Source: Onchidella celtica (taxonomy: Eukaryota; Mollusca; Gastropoda; Systellommatophora; Onchidiidae). Taken from it: a DNA stretch of 64,000 bases. This document shows, in pieces, positions 56,201 to 64,000 of the stretch. How positions within the stretch are numbered: position 1 is the stretch's first letter; every line of letters begins with the position of its first letter. The DNA lies in contig OZ007582.1 of the NCBI GenBank assembly GCA_963931925.1, forward strand, positions 19,059,818 to 19,123,817, written 5' to 3'. The notes beneath the pieces were generated by a model. The model had not been told where the DNA came from, made no database searches, and was given only the letters and a program-made list of their open reading frames with translations. The position numbers and the translations under genes were made by a program.

Positions 56201-59200
56201 TAAACATATTTTCACACTTAAATTGCACTTAATGAGCAAGACGGTTGCTTCATAACCGTGTATTATCAAAATAGGTAACGGGTGTTTTGTCTGAACACTA
56301 AACAAGTTCTTGGAATATTTCCAATGATGGTAAATGGGGCAAGATCGGAGATGTATCAAGTTGCTATGGCAAGCAAGGAAAAGGACTCACTTTAAGGAGA
56401 CGGTGGCAGACAAGATGACAAGCGGTGGGCACGTCACGTGCTGTACCGTGCGTGCAGAGACTAGACTAAGCACGAGAGCATGGGATAGGGAATCATGGGT
56501 ACACGGTATTGATTCGGAGCCTCACAAAACCTAACATTGCTGGAATGACGAACGAACAACGATAGTTGTGGTTGTAGTGGTTACACACACACACTGAAGG
56601 GCGCAAGAAAATCGTTCTTGGAGAAGGAAATATTAAGGGGAGGGAAGTGGGAGGTTGTCGGCCTAAGTAACGGCGAGCAGACGACACTTTCAAGCAGGCG
56701 AAACCGGGAAAAGATTCTCGTTTCATTTTTTTTTCCCCTAGGCCTACGGTTTTGTCTTTTCCATTTAACTGGTTCTTCAAGCCGCGCGATTGGATGAAAT
56801 GAAACGTCTGCCATACGCCAACGCTGGAAGTTGACATGTGACACGAAACGGACTATGTGCTGCGTTCATGAAAGCGTCTGACATCATCATTCTGCCATCA
56901 CCACCAACAACAACAGCCTCGGAATTCTAGAAAGCTTCTGACGCGCCAATCGACTCTTTCCTTAAATATGAAAGTTTTATTGCCATGTGTAAATCTAATA
57001 CAAAACACTGTCATGTCAAGCACGACCCATATTAGGTAAAAAAAAAAAGTGGGAACGGGGAGATCAGGTGTCAAGTTCTCATGAAAGATGGGACGTTTGT
57101 ACAATTTAACGATTTTTTTTAGAAAGACTTGGCGGTTCCATTGTCTTCTGGCATGTCAGAAAACCCGCACACAGAAATTATTAAATTTATTCCCCAGTGG
57201 ATTTTCCAAGTGCAAATAGGTTCAAATTTTAGACTTCGTCACTTTAATTGAAGATGCACAATCTGTGATCGATCTGAAAAAGATGAAATGTCTCCACGTG
57301 GACGACTTTTATTTCCTTTTAAGTTAATGATAACACTAATATGATTTTTGTCAACGATGAAAATACAAAGCCATTTTATAGTGTGTTTATTTCATCAAGT
57401 CATGACAGACAACCTGTTTGGTCAGTGCCAAAACATCGTACGCAAAGGCGATGGTGAGGATGGGACGCGTGAGCTAGACTGTGCAGTCTTCATCGGCGAC
57501 ACATCCGCTTGATTTTACTCAAATTTCTGATTTAAGTAACATAAGCATCGAGTCTCATTTATGTCATAGTTATAGAGGGACGATGAATCGGACGATGAAT
57601 TTTACATGGTGACTACCGTATAATAACTGTAGGCCAAACTGGATTTTGTTAGTACTGTGGACATTTCCGGAAGTTTTAGAACAGTGGTCAGTTAACTGCC
57701 CATGTGCACAATAGCCGTTTCGTTGACGAAACTGTCGCAATAACGTTAAAATAAAATAGGTAGGAAATTGGTCTTTAAAAAGGTATGGATATTTTTGGCC
57801 ACGAGGTTCAAATATCCAGTACCTAAACTTAATAATTCAACAGAACCATAGACCCCTACCAAATTTCGGTTTTGTTAGTGTAGTAAAAGTCAAGGTGTTT
57901 TACTTTAGTGCGTCTCTGGAAATATCCATCAATGTTGTGTGGCGCAAAAATCAGTCGTGTTACAGTACAAATCAAAACCAGCTGCTCTGCAATGTAAAAA
58001 AAAACAACAAAACACATTGATAGCAGGCTCAAATAATATTTTTACTAAAATCCGGTGAACAGGAATGTGAAACGAACAAGGAGAGAGGGGAAGATAACGG
58101 TGAATGGGGAAAAGATTAATGAGAGGCAATAGAAAATGACAGGCGTAAGAAAAGAATTAATTCTCAAACTATTTGAATATAAGCGTTCCATAAAATTATC
58201 TATACTTAGATCTGCCAACTAAATGAACACTTCAAAATACAGGCCTAAAGGAAAGAAAAACAAATAAAAACAAAAAAAAAGGCGATGACCTGCCTCTTTA
58301 ATCTACAACAAAGCAAACCTCAAAAGATAAGGCATTCACTACATGACAAACACATTTAGTTGCGTTGTTTGTTTTTTGTTTCGTTTCTGGTGGAACCATC
58401 GTCTCATCAGCCCGTGCCATCAAGCGCCATAATATTCTAATCTCCCTTGAAAGTTGATTCTTGATTAAATGCATGGAGCGTTAAAACATCATGCGGCTCC
58501 TTCTGATCTGCTTTCAAATTGGCATCGAAATAACTGTTGATCACAATCGTCATGTGTTCCTCCACTATTACAGCGTTACATTATAACTAAAAATGTATCA
58601 TCATGACCTAATTCTGTTCACAAATCCATCTGGTAGATGTAGAACTTCAAGCGATCTGAACTTTTCATGTCAATTTTGAAACCTGTATCGTGGCGGTAGT
58701 TAATGAGAAAACATGTTAATTTTCTTTTCCAAGTCTTCAAACATATTAATATAATCGCTCACTGACATCTCTTCGAAGCTACTGCATACTGACTTAACCA
58801 TCCAATTCTCGCGTGAGTATCACCCATTTGTACTTAAACCTTGACAACTGAGATGTGTAGTTAATAAAGCTAGTGTGTATACACTATTAATCGCTTGCAG
58901 AATGGATGCACAATGCACCCCATGCCTACTATTTACGAGTTTGACAATTTGACGCAGTGGGAAAGAAGATTCCTCACAATAATGGCGTAATAAACTTATC
59001 ACTGTATGCAGCGATAATAATATTTCGGGTTATTTGTTTTCAGGGTGAAAAGCTAATGAACTCGTGGTGATAAAGAGTGGCTGGAGTGAACAAAATGACA
59101 TTTCTGACCATTTGAATGATAAATAAACTGCTAAACACAAGTTAAAAAGAAAAAAATTTAAGAAACGGATTTTGGCAGTATAACATCCCGTACAGTATAT

Positions 59201-62200
59201 AGCCTAGGCCTGTACCAGCCGATTCTGATCACCCGATTAGTTGGATAGTGACGTTTCAATTGCGTTTCCACGTGACCCGCATATCAGCCAACCAGTTGGA
59301 TTGCCCAGAAACCCAATGTCGTTGTGTCATCATCTAACTAGTCGCCCGATATTTTGGTGCGCGTCTCAGCGAACTCTTCATATTCCCATGTCTTTAAAAG
59401 CACAGGCATACAAAACACAAAACACTTGAAAGTCGTCCAGATGATGTGGGAGATTAAGGTCTAAAGCGCATTTGTACACATGACAGCGATGCCTTGTTGT
59501 GTGTGGCTACCAAATTATATGTCACGCTGAGTACTGAGGATGGCGGGTCACTCTGCAGTGTGTTATCGTGTTGTTTATGACCTACTGTGTAGGTCTCGTC
59601 TTCTTCTGAACCCTCTAGCGTCCGAGCATAAAGTGACTTCTCCAAAATTAAATCCTGACAAATTAAATTTAACTCTCCATGGAGCGAAGTGCCACGCTGA
59701 CATAATTATGATACAGTATCAAGACACAGAAATGCAGCCTTAAGCAAATAGCAATACTTGCATGTCCACACACTTGTTTTTGAAAGTCAGCCAGATTGTC
59801 TGCATGCATATAATATATAGGAATACCAAGAAACACCATGTCCTTGAAACTGTAATTTAAATACGTTTCAAGTGTGTGTCTATTTCTATTCCCGGGACGT
59901 AGCGAGTTAAAACGGTCAAATAAATGCAAACATGTTAATATTTAACATCAAAAATTACCTCCCGATAAACGTTAAACATGAGACGAAAAAAAAAAAAAGA
60001 GCACTGGGGTATTGGGTGATGCGTTTCAAATATGGGACATTAGGCCTTTGAGGGTTAACTGATGTGTCTGGCTGCCGAATGGTCTCGCCGTGGGTCCTGG
60101 TCTGACATGGTGAGTCGGGTGAGCTAGAAGGGGAGGGGGGGTGAGGGTGCTTGGCTTGACCTCATTATGATTTCACATGGTGGCCGCAAGGGGCTTGTGG
60201 TCAGTCTAAGCACTGTCGTGTAGCCCGGGGAGCCAGAACAAAGAAATGAGGAGAAGGGTTATTACAGATCAAATACGAAGTAAAGAGACCGAAGAGGAGG
60301 TAACGACTTAACCCTTTCGATACTGACACAGCACTACAGCATTACTTTACTGTTCCGTCAGTTGTAAGTTCTTGGTCCTCCATTACAATTATAGTAACTT
60401 TGAATTGCAGGTGAATATTCTATTGCAGACCCACATGTTTTTATGATGAATATAACATATTCTAATGTATTTGAATATGATTATACATTATATTTTCAAT
60501 CATATTTTTAATATTTGAATATCATAAATATGTCAGATTCAGTTACCATTAAAAGTAATTGCAAAACCGGTTGCATCTGATTTATAAATTTAAGATTTCT
60601 GAAGATCCGGCTTTCACGACCTCAACAGTCAAAGGATGGACCGGAGGAGGAGAGAAAGAAGAGGAAGAGGAAAGTGTGGAGGTAGGGAGAACCATTCAAC
60701 AATGATAACGATAGAGAAAAAATGAAGGACAACAAACACACACAGAATATGAGAAGAGAGAACGCTGAAACAACAGCAACGGCAGTCTGGAGTACTGATC
60801 ACAGGAAGGGACATGCATGAACTACGTATGCTCCATTTTTTTAGATAGTTTTTATGCCCCCTCCCCACGGACGCGTGCCACACACGCTTAACCTCAACAG
60901 CCCACCCCCCCCCCCACCCTTCCGTCCCAATCCTTTTGTACGGGGATACGGCCACCAGAATGTTGAATTTCCATGGTAAGCAAATTAATTAAAAGCCTCG
61001 ACGTTTGAACATTTCAAGTGCCACTTTGTGTGATTTTTTTTTTTGGGGTCTGTTTCATTAGAGTACACAATTCAATCATTTAATTTACTCACACACACAC
61101 ACACACACACACAAATTATAATAATTTAACCTTCAATTCAAAACCATAACTCAGCATGCGTATGTACGCTCCGTAGAACACCCTTTCCCATGTACGCCGG
61201 GGCTCCAGGGACACCCCTTCCCCCCTCCAGCAAGCGTACGTACTTTATGTATGGATGGCCTTTAAAAAGATTTTTTTTTTTTTTCAAATGACAAGGAGAG
61301 GACGACAGAAGCAAGTCTAACCAGGAAACCGAGAATACGCTGACGACCATAATGGCAGGACACTTCCACACGACATCTGTCGCCCCCCAACTTTATGTAT
61401 CTCCTCAGGTGACAAAGGGCCTCCCCCCCCCCCCTCTAACCTTTCCCCGACCGTGAGTACGACCAGATATTCAATAGTCAAGCTCCACTGGGCACACAAA
61501 GCTCAGGTCGTTTATTGTATTATCGCCTGGCGTATTCTACTGGCGCATGTCCCTAAGTTTGAGCCTGAAGGTTTGGAGCGGACAATGTGCCTGGCTGGCA
61601 GTGAGTTTTTTTTCCCTTGTATGTTCAAGGCAACGCTGGATCCGATGGCGTAATATGGTGATTGCCAACATCAGCTAGATTGTGTTGCTATTTGCTTTTT
61701 GTTTTGTTTTTTTTCGCCAAATGATGGGGTGGGGAGGTGGGGTGTGTGGGTGGATCGCTTGCTGTTGACATGTTACATCCTCCCTTAATGGAAAAAAGAA
61801 AAGAAAGGAAAAACACAAAGAAAAAGGTATCAAAAAAAAAAAACGAAAGGAGAAACTTATGACCTCACAGACAGACACATGAATGAGGTGAGAAACGGAG
61901 GTGCGATGGAACCTTACCATCCTAAAAGGGATATTTTATGTTTTAAACAATTCTTTTTTTTTTCCCATCCTGTAATATCAAACACACTTGTGTCTATCAG
62001 ATTTTATCAAATAGAAAAAAAAAAAGCAGGAACAAGAAAGAAAAACACCTGCAGAAAGAACGAATGGAAGAACCTCCCGCACAGACTCGAGCCAGTAAGA
62101 CAAGAAAACAGAGATATCGTCTTCAGGTCTCATTATACATGAACACCCCACCCCCCCCCCCCAAAAAAAAAACAAAGCATGAGAGAAAGATTATTAAAAT

Positions 62201-62479
62201 GGAAAAAAAAAAGACAGAAAAGAAGGGGCAAAAGAGAAAATATCAAGGTTCTCGCACACAGACATTAGTATGACAAGATAAGAAACAGAGAAAGAATAAT
62301 TATCAGACATACATGCCTGATAATGTAGAAACCAGACACTGGTGTCAATACTAGGGTCAAATTTAACACACTGACGGCCCACGAAAGAACAGATAAAAAC
62401 TATCACGCCTGGCAATACCTGTAGTGGTTAAAGTAGATTATTTTGCTTTTTATGTCGAGCAGGTACGTGTAACAGTAAA
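56201..62479. other. Intergenic region, no gene seen
   Basis: 6.3 kb with only short frames. Simple tracts: (CA)n at 61091-61113, a C run near 60906-60915, poly-A stretches near 59986 and 62010. TTAACCCTT-like phrases occur at 60308 and 60053 but do not pair as element ends. No exon, tRNA or other RNA gene recognised. Confidence 0.55.
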
Positions 62480-63600
62480 ATTTTTACCTCATGTAGCATT
62501 ACACTAGCTTACTTTGACCTGCGACTCGAGAAGACTGTCTTAAGACATCGTGCGATTCTACCGAAGCATATCAAAAATTTATAACAAACTTCACCCACAC
62601 TATGTAGCCTTCACTTGCATGCCTTTGTTATAATTTCAGCTTAAATGCCGAACTAAAGTTTCCTTCGACATAAGGCATTGGCAAAGACTGCAGGCACTAC
62701 TGCCAAGATACCCCATCGTCCTACTGAGATAAAATTTAGTTCATATTATAAATAACCTTTACCTCCACAATGTGGCTTTCGCCTGCATGAATGTGTAACA
62801 ATTTCACTTTACGCAGCCCTATAAAAGTATAATATAGTTCAACACGGGGGCTGGAGAAGACAAGACAGTCTTGAGATATTGAGTGGTTCTGCTAAAATAA
62901 TTAATAATTAACATATCGTCACTGCTCTACGGTAATGGCATATATCGAGACTTCCATAAAAAGGCAACTGGCGGTTCATTGCATTCCTGAGTATGAATGC
63001 TATAAGATCATATTATAGAATAAGAAATGGGCCAATAGGAAGATGTAACAATCCAATAGAATCATAATGGCATAAGTCACCAAATGACAGGAAAAGAAAC
63101 TTTTTTTTCTTGATATCTCAAAAGTATCAAAGATACTTACGCCATTAGCGTTCAGCAATGGCGTTATAATGAACCACCACAGTGTGGCTTTTGCCTGCAT
63201 GTAATAACGTGTACCAGTTTCTGCTTGTGCATAACTACTAAAGTTTACTTTAACAAGGGGGTGTCAAAATTGGGCAAAAAGAAAAACGAGTATATAGCGA
63301 AACCCTGCGTGAGAAATAAAACCCAAACGGTACAAAGCAAACTAAAGAGGAGACAGAAAATTCACAAAATTTTCGGCTTTCGCCTTTTTCAAGTGAAAAA
63401 AAAACAATCGAATAATAAAAGATTTCAACAAGGGGACTGAAATGGACAAGTTGTGTCAGGATATCTAGTCAGGGATGAAGATCTTTGTTTCTCGGGGGCA
63501 CAGGCTTAAGGCCCAAGACAGCGTGTCGTTCTACTAAATAGGCCTAAGCAGTACCGGTACAACAAACTTCAACTACCCAGAGTGGCTTTCACCTGTGCTG
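62480..63600. repeat. Degenerate long-period repeat with CCACANTGTGGCTTTCGCCTG core
   Basis: The core recurs near 62597, 62763, 63175 and 63570, each followed by GCATG / TGTGTAAC-like sequence. Companion phrases such as GAGAAGAC-GACAGTCTT and AAGACATCGTG precede two of them. Spacing is irregular (about 170, 410 and 395 bp). Probably an old tandem family with deletions. Confidence 0.5.
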
Positions 63601-64000
63601 TGCATTACACATGTCAGTCCATGACAGATTGTTGACAAAGAAGGTCAGTGTTCGACACGGCTGTCGGCAGACAGGCAATTTATGGCTTAGTTTTCCATAC
63701 AATTACTCGGACTGTGCTGCACTGAAAGGACTTTTGAATTACTTTTGACACAAGTTCCTGCGCGGTACACTGAAGTAAACACTGATAATGCCCAATTATG
63801 GCATCGAATCTACAAACTGTATACCATTAGACCCTTAGTGGTGATACATTGTTTACATTGTAGACTTTGCAGTGTTTTATTATCTTTTATTATTTCCCAA
63901 TGCATTTCGTTTCTGCAGGTGTCAGAGCTAATATAACATGTTATGGAAAGGTATGGGTGGCGGTTTGTTTTTGCTGGGGGTTTTTTTCGGGCGGGGGGGG

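Noticed and set aside
60053-60320. TTAACCCT-like phrases as possible piggyBac-like ends
   Set aside because: The two phrases do not form an inverted pair at a sensible spacing and no matching partner was found.

Overview
This is eukaryotic, animal-type nuclear DNA: AT-rich, with many short exons bounded by GT-AG sites, and rich in LINE, SINE, MITE and microsatellite sequence. The style (long simple repeats, RTE-like LINEs, a tRNA-derived SINE with a conserved core, a single invertebrate-type BAZ2 gene) suggests a mollusc, perhaps a gastropod. The species cannot be settled from the sequence alone.

The left half (about 0.85-30.3 kb) holds one host gene on the minus strand, a BAZ2 (BAZ2B-like; toutatis in fly) chromatin-remodelling subunit. 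I reconstructed 26 coding exons whose phases all agree. They give 4083 nt, or 1361 codons, from the start codon at 30261 to 855, where the gene runs off the left edge. In order the protein has a low-complexity N-terminus with the family's EWWR segment, a Ser/Ala-rich disordered region, a TAM/MBD domain split over two exons, a long Glu/Lys/Arg coiled coil built from many tiny exons, a DDT domain over three exons, a WHIM1-like segment and an acidic stretch. The WSD, PHD and bromodomain expected from the family must lie outside the window.

Mobile DNA has filled the introns. A nearly 4 kb RTE-like LINE with an open endonuclease/reverse-transcriptase frame and a 13-bp target duplication splits the DDT-coding region. 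Two piggyBac-like TTAA elements, a mariner-like MITE and several fold-back elements are also present. At the left edge the end of an LTR abuts an RTE-like LINE fragment.

Just upstream of the start codon (30.6-32.1 kb) is the most unusual structure. It is an inverted, roughly 95% identical copy of the first ~280 bp of the gene's own third intron, including the splice donor, and it is interrupted by a solo LTR with perfect 5-bp target duplications.

The right half (32-64 kb) shows no convincing protein-coding gene. It holds tandem repeats (120-bp, 60-bp and degenerate ~77-bp units), five GATA/TATC arrays, SINEs and scattered MITEs. It is probably the gene's upstream intergenic region or very long 5' non-coding introns.
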